Shown one piece after another: positions 1 through 7,734 of a stretch of 49,754 nucleotides of DNA. The notes below the pieces were generated by a model that did not search any database, was not told the origin of the DNA, and worked only from the letters and a program-made list of their open reading frames with translations. The position numbers and the translations under genes were made by a program. Position 1 is the first letter of the stretch. Every line of letters starts with the position of its first letter. The DNA comes from JAADDG01 sp964450755 (GTDB lineage Bacteria; Campylobacterota; Campylobacteria; Campylobacterales; JAADDG01), in assembly GCA_964450755.1 (NCBI GenBank), contig CAYVDJ010000025.1, positions 1 through 49,754 of the forward strand, written 5' to 3'.

Positions 1-125
1 AATTTCTCTTGCGAAATCTTATGCCTTTTTTGCCTTCTATGGACTATATAAGTTTTTAGAGATGCCCTAAAGTTAGTGTAGCTAAAATTAAGTTTAATAA
101 TTATTAAATTCACAAGGAGTTCCAA
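1..125. other. Left-edge intergenic stretch
   Basis: No gene is visible here. It holds the first copy of the 32-bp repeat (37-68) and then AT-rich sequence up to the 3' end of nadE. No convincing terminator is seen. Confidence 0.5.
37..68. repeat. 32-bp direct repeat, copy 1 (IS-end-like)
   Basis: These 32 bases recur without mismatch at 2799-2830 in the same orientation. The right end reads TTTTTAGAGATGCCC. Its reverse complement, GGGCATCTCTAAAAA, resembles terminal inverted repeats of some IS5-type elements; that comparison is from memory. No transposase is present, so this may be a solo terminus or the scar of a small mobile element. It lies beside the 3' end of nadE. Confidence 0.6.
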
Positions 126-2012
126 TCAAAAGTCTTCAATCCATCTCTCCATAACCGCATCGCTTGGCATTCTCCAGTCTCCTCTTGGACTCAAAGAGAT
201 ACTTCCGACTTTTGGAGCATCCGGAGTACAGCTTCTTTTAAACTGATTGGCAAAAAAGCGTTTTATGAAGATTTTTAACCATTTTCTAATCGTTTCTTCA
301 TCATAGTTTTCAAAAGCCTCATTTGCAAGATAGAGAATCTTTTTGGGAGGAGCGCCGTATTTTATCATGTGATAGAGAAAAAAATCGTGCAATTCGTACG
401 GTCCTATGATCTCTTCTGTTTTTTGAACGATTTTATCATCGATTTTGGGCAGCAGTTCGGGCGATACGGGAGTATCTATGATGTCTTTGAGTATATTTTG
501 CACCTCTTTTTCCATATCAGACACCCATGAGATAACATATCTTATCAGAGTTTTTGGGATTGAGGCGTTTACATTGTACATCGATATCTGATCTCCTCCG
601 TAAGTGGCAAATCCCAATGCTATTTCACTTAAATCCCCCGTTCCTATGACGATTCCCCCCTCTTTGTTGGCAAGATCAAAAAGGATCTGTGTTCTCTCTC
701 TTGCCTGAGAGTTCTCATATGTGATATCGTGAATATTTTTGTCATGTCCTATATCTTTGAAATGTCCCAAAACCGCCTCTTTTATCGATATCTCTTTTAG
801 GGTAATACCGAGTTTTTTACATAAGGCAAGAGCATTTTTATAAGTTCTGTCAGTTGTTCCAAAACCCGGCATTGTAACGGCTATAATCTCTTTTGTATCT
901 CTTTTTAGAAGTTTGAAAGTTTCATAGGCCACAAGAAGAGCCAAAGTAGAGTCAAGTCCTCCCGATATTCCCAAAACGACTTTTGGTTTTCCGATATGCT
1001 CTATCCTCTTTGCAAGAGCGGCGCTTTGGATGGAAAAAATCTCTTTGCATCTCTCATCCCGTCTGTTTTGGTTTTTTGGAACAAACGGATGAGGATCGAT
1101 ATATCTTTGAAGTTTTTTTATAGAATTTGTTTTTTTCAAGGGTATCTTTTTTGTCAGAGTCGGTTCGTTATCTGCATAGGAGGTTTCCATTTTTCTGTAA
1201 TATTTTAAATAATCAATATCAATATCAGCGGTTATAAGATAAGAATCTCTCTTAAATCTCTCTCCGTGGGATAGCAAAATACCGTTTTCCGCTATCAGTG
1301 CATCTCCTGAATAGACAATATCGGTAGTGGATTCAAAAACTCCGCTTGAAGAGTAGATATAACCGCTTACACATCTTGCGCTCTGTCCTTTTACAAGCTC
1401 TTTTCGGTATTCGTATTTGCCTACTATCTCATTACTTGCAGAGAGGTTGAAGTGTAAAAGTGCGCCGTTTATCGCATGGTAGGAGCTTGGAGGTATGACA
1501 CTCCACAGATCCTCGCAGATCTCTACCGAAAAAGCGAATTTATCCCCAAAGACAAGATCAACTCCAAAAGGTATCTTAAAAGAGTTTATCTCTATCTCCT
1601 GACTTTTGATGTTTTTGCCGCTGCTAAACCATCTCTTTTCATAAAACTCTTTGTGTTCGGGTAAAAAAGTCTTTGGAACAACACCCAAAATCTCACCTTT
1701 TTGTATGACAACAGCACAGTTGTAGAGTCTGTTTTGGTGCCAAAGAGGGGCGCCTACAACGGATATGATATCAAGTTTTCCGGTTTCATCCACTATAAAA
1801 TCAACAGCTTCATAAACTCCCTCTATAAGAGCTTTTTGAAAAAAAAGATCACCGCATGTATAAGCTGTTATGCCAAGTTCGGGGAAAACGACAACAGCCG
1901 TATTTTCTGAATCGGCTTTGCGTATGAGTTTTACTGTCTCTTTTGCATTGAAATTTGTATCTGCAACTTTTAGTTTATGAACTGCCGCCGCAACTCTTAT
2001 AAATCCGTGCAT
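126..2012 (-). CDS. nadE: Glutamine-dependent NAD+ synthetase
   Basis: The protein makes NAD+ from deamido-NAD+, ATP and glutamine in the cytoplasm. It is a two-domain enzyme of 628 residues. The N-terminal nitrilase-type glutaminase has Glu45 (FPELG), Lys114 (VVPKT) and Cys166 (EICEDLW). The C-terminal synthetase domain has the ATP-pyrophosphatase loop SGGLDST at 350-356. An in-frame ATG exists at 2048, but I chose the ATG at 2010-2012: GGAG lies seven bases upstream, and the protein then starts MHGF, as I recall for the family. It is divergent from the SPOR-domain gene at 2109. The function is secure. Confidence 0.96.
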   Translation of the reverse strand: MHGFIRVAAAVHKLKVADTNFNAKETVKLIRKADSENTAVVVFPELGITAYTCGDLFFQKALIEGVYEAVDFIVDETGKLDIISVVGAPLWHQNRLYNCAVVIQKGEILGVVPKTFLPEHKEFYEKRWFSSGKNIKSQEIEINSFKIPFGVDLVFGDKFAFSVEICEDLWSVIPPSSYHAINGALLHFNLSASNEIVGKYEYRKELVKGQSARCVSGYIYSSSGVFESTTDIVYSGDALIAENGILLSHGERFKRDSYLITADIDIDYLKYYRKMETSYADNEPTLTKKIPLKKTNSIKKLQRYIDPHPFVPKNQNRRDERCKEIFSIQSAALAKRIEHIGKPKVVLGISGGLDSTLALLVAYETFKLLKRDTKEIIAVTMPGFGTTDRTYKNALALCKKLGITLKEISIKEAVLGHFKDIGHDKNIHDITYENSQARERTQILFDLANKEGGIVIGTGDLSEIALGFATYGGDQISMYNVNASIPKTLIRYVISWVSDMEKEVQNILKDIIDTPVSPELLPKIDDKIVQKTEEIIGPYELHDFFLYHMIKYGAPPKKILYLANEAFENYDEETIRKWLKIFIKRFFANQFKRSCTPDAPKVGSISLSPRGDWRMPSDAVMERWIEDF

Positions 2013-2108
2013 TTTTTTCTCCGATAAAACTTTTTCATATTGTACCATTTTATTTTCTGTAAATTATTTTTATAAAGTGCCGATTTGGTGCCAAAGGAGT
2101 GTTTGAGA

Positions 2109-2768
2109 ATGAGAGTTTTTATCGCTTTTGTACTGTTGTGTATCTCTTTATCCGCTAAAGAAATATATATGATCCAATTAAGCGCCGCTAAAAACAGAAA
2201 CTATTTGATTGATATCTTGAAAAGATTTGAAGGTTATGGGCACAATCTGAAAATCATAAAAAAAGATAACGGCTTTTTTGCTTTGGTGGCAGATACGGGA
2301 GAGGACAAGACAAAAGCGATGACTCTCTTGAAAAGATACAAAAGAGATTTTGATGACGCATTTTTGGAAAAGAAAAAAGATGCCGATGTGAGTCTGAATC
2401 TCTCCTCCTTGATAAAAAATACTCCAAAAAAAGAAAATAGTATCAAACTGTATATCCTTCTTCCCAAAAAAAGTAATATTTTAAAAAACAGCATCTCTTT
2501 AAACGGCAAAAAAGCAACTCCCTCTTTGATAGAGAAAAATTATATGGAGTTTTTTTTCAAAAATCTGGACTTGAAAAACAGTACCGTTTTATCCTTTGAT
2601 GTAAACAATCACCAAAAAATCCCATTGGAAGAGATCAAAATATCTGCCTTTGCAAAAGATGAAAAAGGAAATGTCATAACCCTCATAGACAAAATGCAAA
2701 AAGAGAAACTAAAACTCTCTTTGGAAGATTATCTGCAGACAAAGCACTTTTTGAAATGTAAAGGTTAG
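2109..2768 (+). CDS. Exported SPOR-domain protein
   Basis: The protein has 219 residues. It starts with a signal peptide (MRVFIAFVLLCISLSAKE) followed by a SPOR-like region of about 70 residues (IYMIQLSAAKNRNY through the TKAMTLLKRYK segment). SPOR domains bind denuded peptidoglycan, so the protein is probably periplasmic and cell-wall associated. The rest, about residues 95-219, is lysine-rich and not recognised. The start is the ATG at 2109, because AAAGGAG at 2093-2099 is nine bases upstream; an earlier in-frame start at 2085 would overlap this site. The bases 2093-2103 are perfectly complementary to the linker of the sRNA-like unit at 35699. Confidence 0.75.
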   Translation: MRVFIAFVLLCISLSAKEIYMIQLSAAKNRNYLIDILKRFEGYGHNLKIIKKDNGFFALVADTGEDKTKAMTLLKRYKRDFDDAFLEKKKDADVSLNLSSLIKNTPKKENSIKLYILLPKKSNILKNSISLNGKKATPSLIEKNYMEFFFKNLDLKNSTVLSFDVNNHQKIPLEEIKISAFAKDEKGNVITLIDKMQKEKLKLSLEDYLQTKHFLKCKG

Positions 2769-2798
2769 GCGATATAACTTATGGGCAAACTGGCAAAG

Positions 2799-2830
2799 CT
2801 ATGGACTATATAAGTTTTTAGAGATGCCCT
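2799..2830. repeat. 32-bp direct repeat, copy 2 (IS-end-like)
   Basis: This is a perfect second copy of the element at 37-68, in the same orientation. It lies between the convergent ends of the SPOR-domain gene and nth. The two copies bracket a 2.7-kb block with nadE and the SPOR-domain gene. A degenerate 12-base match (CATCTCTAAAAA) lies at 45434-45445. Confidence 0.6.
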
Positions 2831-2838
2831 TATCTTAT

Positions 2839-3474
2839 TCATCCTTTGCAAAACTCCAAAATCGGGCAGATATCGCATTTTGGTTTTTTTGGAGTGCAGA
2901 TAACTTGACCGAAGCTTACCAACAGTTTGTTGAGATTTTTCAGATGTTTTTTATCGAGTTTTTTTTCCAGAAGTTTTTCTGTTTCTTTTTCGTTTTTTGA
3001 GTTTATAAAACCTAGCAGATTTACGATCCTGTGCACATGCGTATCTACGGCTATACACTCTTTTTCAAATGCCGATTCCAAGACGATATTTGCAACTTTT
3101 TCTCCCACTCCTTTTAGTTTTAGGAGTTCCTTTTTTTCATTTGGAACTTGTGAGTTGTATTTCTCTGTCAGAGTTTTACAAAGGTCTATGATAGCTTTGC
3201 TCTTTGTTTTGTAAAATCCTACCGGATAGATCTCCTTTTCTATCTCTTTACAGGAGAGTTTTAACATATCTTTGGGATTGTCTGCGAGTTTTAGAAGTCT
3301 TTGCAAAGCTTTCAGAGTTGTTTCATCTTTTGTTCTTGTACTTAAAAGTGCCGAGATAAGAATGGTAAAGGGAGTTCTTTTGTAGGCATTTTCAAATCTC
3401 TTTGCCGGAGCATCCCATTTTGGATACTCTTTTTTCAAAATCTCTGTGATTTTTAAAAATTGATCCAAGTTCAT
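2839..3474 (-). CDS. nth: Endonuclease III (DNA glycosylase/AP lyase)
   Basis: The enzyme removes oxidised pyrimidines and cuts at abasic sites in base-excision repair. It has 211 residues. Visible marks are the helix-hairpin-helix LLKLKGVGEKVA with the catalytic lysine, the catalytic aspartate in AVDTHVHR, and the C-terminal 4Fe-4S loop with spacing C-X6-C-X2-C-X5-C (CTPKKPKCDICPILEFC). I start it at the ATG at 3472-3474, which overlaps the stop of the amidase gene as ATGA; the upstream TTG at 3489 has no support. It is the last gene of the response-regulator operon and is probably translationally coupled. Confidence 0.93.
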   Translation of the reverse strand: MNLDQFLKITEILKKEYPKWDAPAKRFENAYKRTPFTILISALLSTRTKDETTLKALQRLLKLADNPKDMLKLSCKEIEKEIYPVGFYKTKSKAIIDLCKTLTEKYNSQVPNEKKELLKLKGVGEKVANIVLESAFEKECIAVDTHVHRIVNLLGFINSKNEKETEKLLEKKLDKKHLKNLNKLLVSFGQVICTPKKPKCDICPILEFCKG

Positions 3475-4352
3475 TTTGTACTGTCGCAAAATCTTTTTTT
3501 TATATCTTCAAAATACTCTATTCTTCTGTCTCTGAAAAACGGCCATATTTTTCTGACCTCTTCTGTTCTTTTGTTGTTTATATCCACGATCAATATCTCC
3601 TCCCTGTCGTGTGAGGCTTTTGCCATTATCTCTCCCTGTACTCCTGCTACAAAAGATCCGCCCCAAAAACGGATACCCTCTATTGCAAAGCTTCTGTCTT
3701 TTTCAAAGCCTACTCTGTTTACCGCTGCTACAAATATCGTATTTGCTATGGCGTGTCCTCTTTGCACATTCAGCCACGCTTCATACTGTCTTTTTTTCTC
3801 CTCTTTTTTATCTTCGTCAAACCAGCCGATGGCGGTTGGATAGATGAGTATCTGCGCTCCTTTCAAAGCCATGATCCTTGCGGCTTCTGGATACCACTGA
3901 TCCCAGCATATCAGCACTCCAAGCCGTCCCACACTTGTATCTATCGGTTCAAATCCCAAATCTCCGGGTGTAAAATAGAACTTTTCATAAAATCCGGGAT
4001 CATCTGGTATATGCATTTTTCTGTATTTGCCACAGATTGATCCGTCCTTTTCAAAAACGACGGCGGTATTGTGGTAGAGTCCCGCCGCTCTTTTTTCAAA
4101 AAGAGAGGTGATGAGAACTATTTTGTTTTCTTTTGCAACTTTACTCCAAAATTTCAAATCTTTTTCAAAATCCTCTGCCAAATCAAAATTTTTCACATCT
4201 TCTGTTATGCAAAAATATTCTCCCTGATGAAGTTCCTGCAAGATGACAAGTTTGGCTTTTTTCTTTTTTGCCTCTTTTATCATCTGAAGAGTTCTTTTTA
4301 TGGTTTTTTCTTTTGTTTTTCTGACTTTTTGTTGAATAAGAGCTATTCTCAT
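3471..4352 (-). CDS. aguB: N-carbamoylputrescine amidase (nitrilase family)
   Basis: The protein hydrolyses N-carbamoylputrescine to putrescine, ammonia and CO2, the last step of the agmatine route. It has 293 residues and one nitrilase fold with the Glu-Lys-Cys triad: Glu40 (LQELHQGEYFC), Lys112 (RKMHIPDDPGFYEK) and Cys149 (LICWDQWYPEAAR). The sequence around each residue is typical of AguB rather than of other nitrilases. Its start overlaps the histidine-kinase stop as ATGA, so it is co-transcribed with the two-component system. Ammonia release next to an acid-response-type sensor may be meaningful (see findings). Confidence 0.9.
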   Translation of the reverse strand: MRIALIQQKVRKTKEKTIKRTLQMIKEAKKKKAKLVILQELHQGEYFCITEDVKNFDLAEDFEKDLKFWSKVAKENKIVLITSLFEKRAAGLYHNTAVVFEKDGSICGKYRKMHIPDDPGFYEKFYFTPGDLGFEPIDTSVGRLGVLICWDQWYPEAARIMALKGAQILIYPTAIGWFDEDKKEEKKRQYEAWLNVQRGHAIANTIFVAAVNRVGFEKDRSFAIEGIRFWGGSFVAGVQGEIMAKASHDREEILIVDINNKRTEEVRKIWPFFRDRRIEYFEDIKKRFCDSTK

Positions 4353-5590
4353 CCGATTTCTCCTTTTTTCTTCTCAAAAGCAAATATACTGCAACCTTTT
4401 TCATAACGATAGGTGAGGATCATATCGTGTGCTTCCAGAATGCTTTCTACGATATAAAGTCCCAAACCGAAACTTCTCGAACTTGTCGTTCCTTTGACAA
4501 AAGGCTCTATATAGTATGAAAGATCATGTTCCAAAGGTTTTCCCTCATTTATAAATTCTATCTTTTTTTTATCCGCTTTTATCGTCATTTTGTGATCAAA
4601 AGAGTATTTGATGGCGTTGTCTATCATATTTTTCATAGCGATTGCAAACAGTTTAAAATCAACGGTAATAAAAAGATCCTGAACAACATCTACTTTTATC
4701 TTTTTGGAATCTTTGTCAAACAAAAAAAGATCCAAAGCTTCATCGATGATATCGACTACCCTGTACTCTCTTTTCTCCTGCATTCCAAATCCGGAAGTCA
4801 GTTGTTCAACGGCTATAAATTCATTTAACAGACTCTCAAGTCTTCCAAAAACCCTCTCAAGTCTCTCTTTTTGTTTGCATTCAGGCAGCATTTCGGTACT
4901 TATCACACCTTTTGTTATCGGAGTTTTAAACTCGTGCATAACATTTCTGAGAAAAAGAACTCTTGAGTTGTTCAGTTTTCTTATCTGTCTTACCGCATGA
5001 TCAAAAGCGTTTGCCACCTGAGAGATTTCATCGGTACCGTTTGTTTTACAGTTGATGTCAAGATCTCCCATTGCAAATTTATCTATCTCTTTTTTCAGAT
5101 TGATAAGAGGTTTGACTCTTTTTATCGTAAATATATAGGTTATCAAAAGGATAATAAAAATAGCTGTAAATATAAGTTCTATGATCCGGTATCTGTATGG
5201 CTGAAAGAGTATATCTTGCAGTATGATTTTATCTTCTAATGTTTCTATCAAAAGATAATATTCTCTTTTGTAGTATAAAATCGTACTGCTTCCTATCGGT
5301 GAAGTGATCTTTTGAATCATTTCGGAATAATTTTTGATGTCTTTTTTTCTTGATTTGTCGGTAATGATCTTCATACCATACTCTTTGAGTTTCTTTTCCA
5401 AAGTTTCATCTATCTCATGATTGTAAAGATATGTAAGTGATATTTTGGAAACGATAGTATATTTGTTATTGAGTTCATCTGTATATCTTTCTTGATCAAA
5501 ACGCATCAGATAAAAAAATGCCACGATTATTCCTATCGCGGCAAGTATGAAAATAAAGGTAATTTTATAGGTGATAGAGTATTTGTTCAT
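4349..5590 (-). CDS. Sensor histidine kinase, ArsS-like
   Basis: This membrane sensor kinase has 413 residues. Transmembrane segments lie at about 9-29 and 134-155 around a periplasmic loop of about 100 residues. A HAMP region, a dimerisation domain with the phospho-accepting His219 (VMHEFKTPITKG), and an ATPase domain with N box NMIDNAIKYS and G box GLGLYIVE follow. The HEFKTP motif and short sensor loop resemble the acid-sensing ArsS of Helicobacter and Campylobacter relatives. The stimulus is not proven. Its start overlaps the response-regulator stop by four bases (ATGA), so the two form a pair. Confidence 0.88.
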   Translation of the reverse strand: MNKYSITYKITFIFILAAIGIIVAFFYLMRFDQERYTDELNNKYTIVSKISLTYLYNHEIDETLEKKLKEYGMKIITDKSRKKDIKNYSEMIQKITSPIGSSTILYYKREYYLLIETLEDKIILQDILFQPYRYRIIELIFTAIFIILLITYIFTIKRVKPLINLKKEIDKFAMGDLDINCKTNGTDEISQVANAFDHAVRQIRKLNNSRVLFLRNVMHEFKTPITKGVISTEMLPECKQKERLERVFGRLESLLNEFIAVEQLTSGFGMQEKREYRVVDIIDEALDLFLFDKDSKKIKVDVVQDLFITVDFKLFAIAMKNMIDNAIKYSFDHKMTIKADKKKIEFINEGKPLEHDLSYYIEPFVKGTTSSRSFGLGLYIVESILEAHDMILTYRYEKGCSIFAFEKKKGEIG

Positions 5591-6264
5591 TGCAAAAACT
5601 TATATCCTATTCCTCTGACAGAGTGGATATATTTTGGTTTTTTCGGAGTTTCCCCAAGTTTTGTGCGGATTCTTCCGACTATTACATCGATACTTTTGTT
5701 TGTACTCTCTTCACTGATTGCTTCGACATTGTAGATAAGTTCCTCTCTTGAAACGACTCCTCCCTCTTTTTTGATAAGATATGCAAGTATCCCGTATTCT
5801 GCATTTGTCAGGTTCAGCACTCTGTTTAAAAAGGAGATTTCCCTTCTCTTTTCATCCAAAATAAGATCTTTTCTTTTCTCTTCTCTTTTCTCTTCCACAT
5901 TCTCTTTGCGTCTTAAAAGACTTTTTATTCTTGCCTGAAGCTCTCGCGGATTGTAAGGTTTTGGCAGATAGTCATCAGCCCCTCTTTTTTCGAGTGCTTC
6001 CACTTTGTCATTTATATCATGACGCGCAGATGATATGATGATGGGAATATCATGTTTTTTTCTTATCTCACTGCATACTTCTAATCCGTCCAGATCCGGA
6101 AGAGTCAGATCAAGTATCAAAAGATCAAATTTTTGCAGTTCCAGTTTTGCCATACCGATATAGGGATTTTCCACATTTGTTATCTCTATATCGAATTGTT
6201 CAAGATATTCTGTCAATATCTCCGCCAGTTCGGTATCATCTTCAATCATTAAAACTTTTATCAT
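5587..6264 (-). CDS. OmpR-family response regulator, ArsR-like
   Basis: The partner of the kinase at 4349. It has 225 residues: a receiver domain with acidic pocket (EDD), phospho-acceptor Asp52 (LILDLTLPDLDG) and Lys102 (LPKPYNP), then a winged-helix DNA-binding domain ending VRGIGYKFLQ. I start it at the ATG at 6262-6264, with GAGAG seven bases upstream. An ATG two codons earlier is too close to that site, and the TTG at 6300 lies within the promoter. It is the first gene of a four-gene operon and probably autoregulated. Confidence 0.9.
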   Translation of the reverse strand: MIKVLMIEDDTELAEILTEYLEQFDIEITNVENPYIGMAKLELQKFDLLILDLTLPDLDGLEVCSEIRKKHDIPIIISSARHDINDKVEALEKRGADDYLPKPYNPRELQARIKSLLRRKENVEEKREEKRKDLILDEKRREISFLNRVLNLTNAEYGILAYLIKKEGGVVSREELIYNVEAISEESTNKSIDVIVGRIRTKLGETPKKPKYIHSVRGIGYKFLQ

Positions 6265-6289
6265 TGCCATTCTCTCAATATTTTTTACT

Positions 6290-6295
6290 ATTATA
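6290..6295 (-). promoter_or_regulatory. -10 element of the response-regulator operon
   Basis: On the minus strand this reads TATAAT, preceded by GA (GATATAATAG). It places the start of transcription near 6283, about 19 bases upstream of the chosen ATG. No strong -35 hexamer is seen, as is common in Campylobacterota. Confidence 0.5.
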
Positions 6296-6331
6296 TCCAA
6301 AAATATTCACTTTTTTCAGTTTATACCATGA

Positions 6332-6361
6332 TTGACATAGACTAAAGTTTTATGATATAAT
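6332..6361 (+). promoter_or_regulatory. Promoter of cbpA-hspR
   Basis: TTGACA at 6332-6337 and TATAAT at 6356-6361 are separated by 18 bases. This is a good sigma-70 promoter and unusual here for its consensus -35. It drives cbpA, whose TTG start is 28 bases downstream of the -10. It is a probable target of HspR autoregulation, but I do not see a clear HAIR operator. Confidence 0.65.
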
Positions 6362-6388
6362 TTGTATAAAAAGATTAGGAGATAAGAG

Positions 6389-7267
6389 TTGAGTAAAAGT
6401 TTATATGAGACATTGGGAGTAAGTCAGACAGCATCGACAGAAGAGATAAAAAAAGCATACAGAAAACTGGCAAGAAAATATCATCCCGATATCAATAAAG
6501 ATCCAAAAGCAGAAGATAAATTCAAAGAGATAAATGCAGCTTATGAGATATTAAGCGATCCGGATAAAAGAGCCAAATATGATCAGTTCGGCGATGATAT
6601 GTTCGGAGGACAGAATTTTCATGATTTTACCCAAAGTCATGGAGGAGCTGCCGATCTCGACGAGATACTTCGTAACATTTTCGGAGGCGGTTTTGGCGGT
6701 GGCGGTTTTGGCGGTTTCAGAAGCAGCAGAGGCGGTGGATTTGGTGATTTTGGTTTCGGAGCGCCTGACCTTGATGTGAGTGCGAGGATAGTCGTACCTT
6801 TTGATGTGGCGTTACACGGAGGAAAACACTCTATAAATTACAATAATGAGCATTTTGATGTAAGGATTCCCGCCGGTATCAAAAACGGTGAGAGATTGAG
6901 AGTCAGAGGCAAAGGCAAATCTTATCAGGGACAAAGAGGAGATCTTATCCTCACAGTTGAAGTGGCAGAGAGTACGGAGTATGAGAGGAAAGGAAATGAT
7001 CTGATAAAGAGTATGCCCATCTCTTTGAAAACAGCACTTTTTGGCGGAAAAGTAAAAGTACAGACTCCATACAAAGAGGTAACGATAAAGGTGCCAAAAG
7101 GTGTCAGATGCAATCAAAAACTCCGTATCAAAGAGCATGGAATAGCAGACAGAAAAACGGGGCAAAAAGGTGATCTCTATATAAAATTGAATGTCAATTT
7201 GCCAAAGATTGAAGAACTTGATAAAGATTTGGTAGAAGTTATGAAAGAAAAATTACCCGGAGAATAA
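6389..7267 (+). CDS. cbpA: DnaJ-family co-chaperone CbpA
   Basis: This co-chaperone of DnaK has 292 residues. The N-terminal J domain carries the HPD motif at 32-34 (KYHPDINKDP). A Gly/Phe-rich linker (FGGGFGGGGFGGF) and the C-terminal peptide-binding domains (PAGIKNGERLRVRGKG, FGGKVKVQTPYKEVTIKVPKG) follow. The cysteine zinc-finger repeats of true DnaJ are absent, which makes it CbpA. It starts with TTG, supported by AGGAG at 6377-6381 seven bases upstream. hspR follows after one base, as in the cbpA-hspR operons of Helicobacter and Campylobacter. Confidence 0.93.
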   Translation: MSKSLYETLGVSQTASTEEIKKAYRKLARKYHPDINKDPKAEDKFKEINAAYEILSDPDKRAKYDQFGDDMFGGQNFHDFTQSHGGAADLDEILRNIFGGGFGGGGFGGFRSSRGGGFGDFGFGAPDLDVSARIVVPFDVALHGGKHSINYNNEHFDVRIPAGIKNGERLRVRGKGKSYQGQRGDLILTVEVAESTEYERKGNDLIKSMPISLKTALFGGKVKVQTPYKEVTIKVPKGVRCNQKLRIKEHGIADRKTGQKGDLYIKLNVNLPKIEELDKDLVEVMKEKLPGE

Positions 7268-7268
7268 A

Positions 7269-7643
7269 ATGCATAATTATGATGAACCTGTATATTTGAT
7301 AAGTGTTGTGGCAAAGGCTTTAAATATCCATCCTCAGACTTTAAGACAGTATGAGAGAGAGGGTTTGGTTACCCCCTCAAGAACAGAGGGCAAGATGCGA
7401 CTCTATTCTCAAAGAGATATTGACAGGATCAGTATGATTTTACGACTTACAAGAGACCTTGGGGTAAATCTTGCCGGAGTTGATGTGATACTGCAATTTA
7501 AAGAGAAAATAGAGGAGCTTGAAAGAGATATAGAAGAGTTAAGAAGCAAATTAAGAGAGTATCAAAACTATTCCACTATAGATATGAATAAAAATCTTGT
7601 TAAAAAGAGGAGTAGTTACGATATTATCATTTTTGGTGAATAG
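7269..7643 (+). CDS. hspR: MerR-family heat-shock repressor HspR
   Basis: HspR is a 124-residue DNA-binding repressor of chaperone operons, usually acting at HAIR inverted repeats. The N-terminal MerR winged helix is clear (LISVVAKALNIHPQTLRQYEREGLV, then RLYSQRDIDRISMILRL); a coiled coil follows at about 76-100 (KEKIEELERDIEELRSKLRE). Its ribosome binding site, GGAG, lies in the end of cbpA, so translation is coupled. The linkage to cbpA supports the assignment. A HAIR-like palindrome lies 55 bases downstream, over the fliK promoter. Confidence 0.92.
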   Translation: MHNYDEPVYLISVVAKALNIHPQTLRQYEREGLVTPSRTEGKMRLYSQRDIDRISMILRLTRDLGVNLAGVDVILQFKEKIEELERDIEELRSKLREYQNYSTIDMNKNLVKKRSSYDIIIFGE

Positions 7644-7684
7644 GGAAAAAATTTTTATATAGAAAAGGGTGTATTTTTCCAAAT

Positions 7685-7700
7685 TGGAATATTAATTGCT
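7685..7700 (+). promoter_or_regulatory. Sigma-54 promoter of the fliK operon
   Basis: GG at 7686-7687 and GC at 7698-7699 are ten bases apart within TTGGAATATTAATTGCTT, matching the RpoN -24/-12 pattern used for Campylobacterota hook and rod genes. The expected transcription start is near 7711, leaving a leader of about 24 bases before fliK. Confidence 0.8.
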
Positions 7701-7727
7701 TTATTAAGTTATGGATACTTAATAAAG
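7699..7727. promoter_or_regulatory. HAIR-like inverted repeat over the fliK transcription start
   Basis: CTTTATTAAGT (7699-7709) and ACTTAATAAAG (7717-7727) are perfect 11-base arms around a 7-base spacer. The layout runs from the -12 base of the sigma-54 promoter to the ribosome binding site. The inner half-sites TTAAGT-N7-ACTTAA resemble the HspR operator HAIR (TTGAGT-N7-ACTCAA). Confidence 0.5.
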
Positions 7728-7734
7728 GAAGTTT

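Noticed and set aside
75..84. TGTAGCTAAA, as at the start of the sRNA units
   Set aside because: There is no TATAAT, activator box or linker around it. A ten-base match in AT-rich DNA is likely to be chance.
2085..2108. Earlier in-frame start for the SPOR-domain gene
   Set aside because: It would place the strong AAAGGAG site inside the coding sequence and add a non-signal stretch before a good signal peptide.
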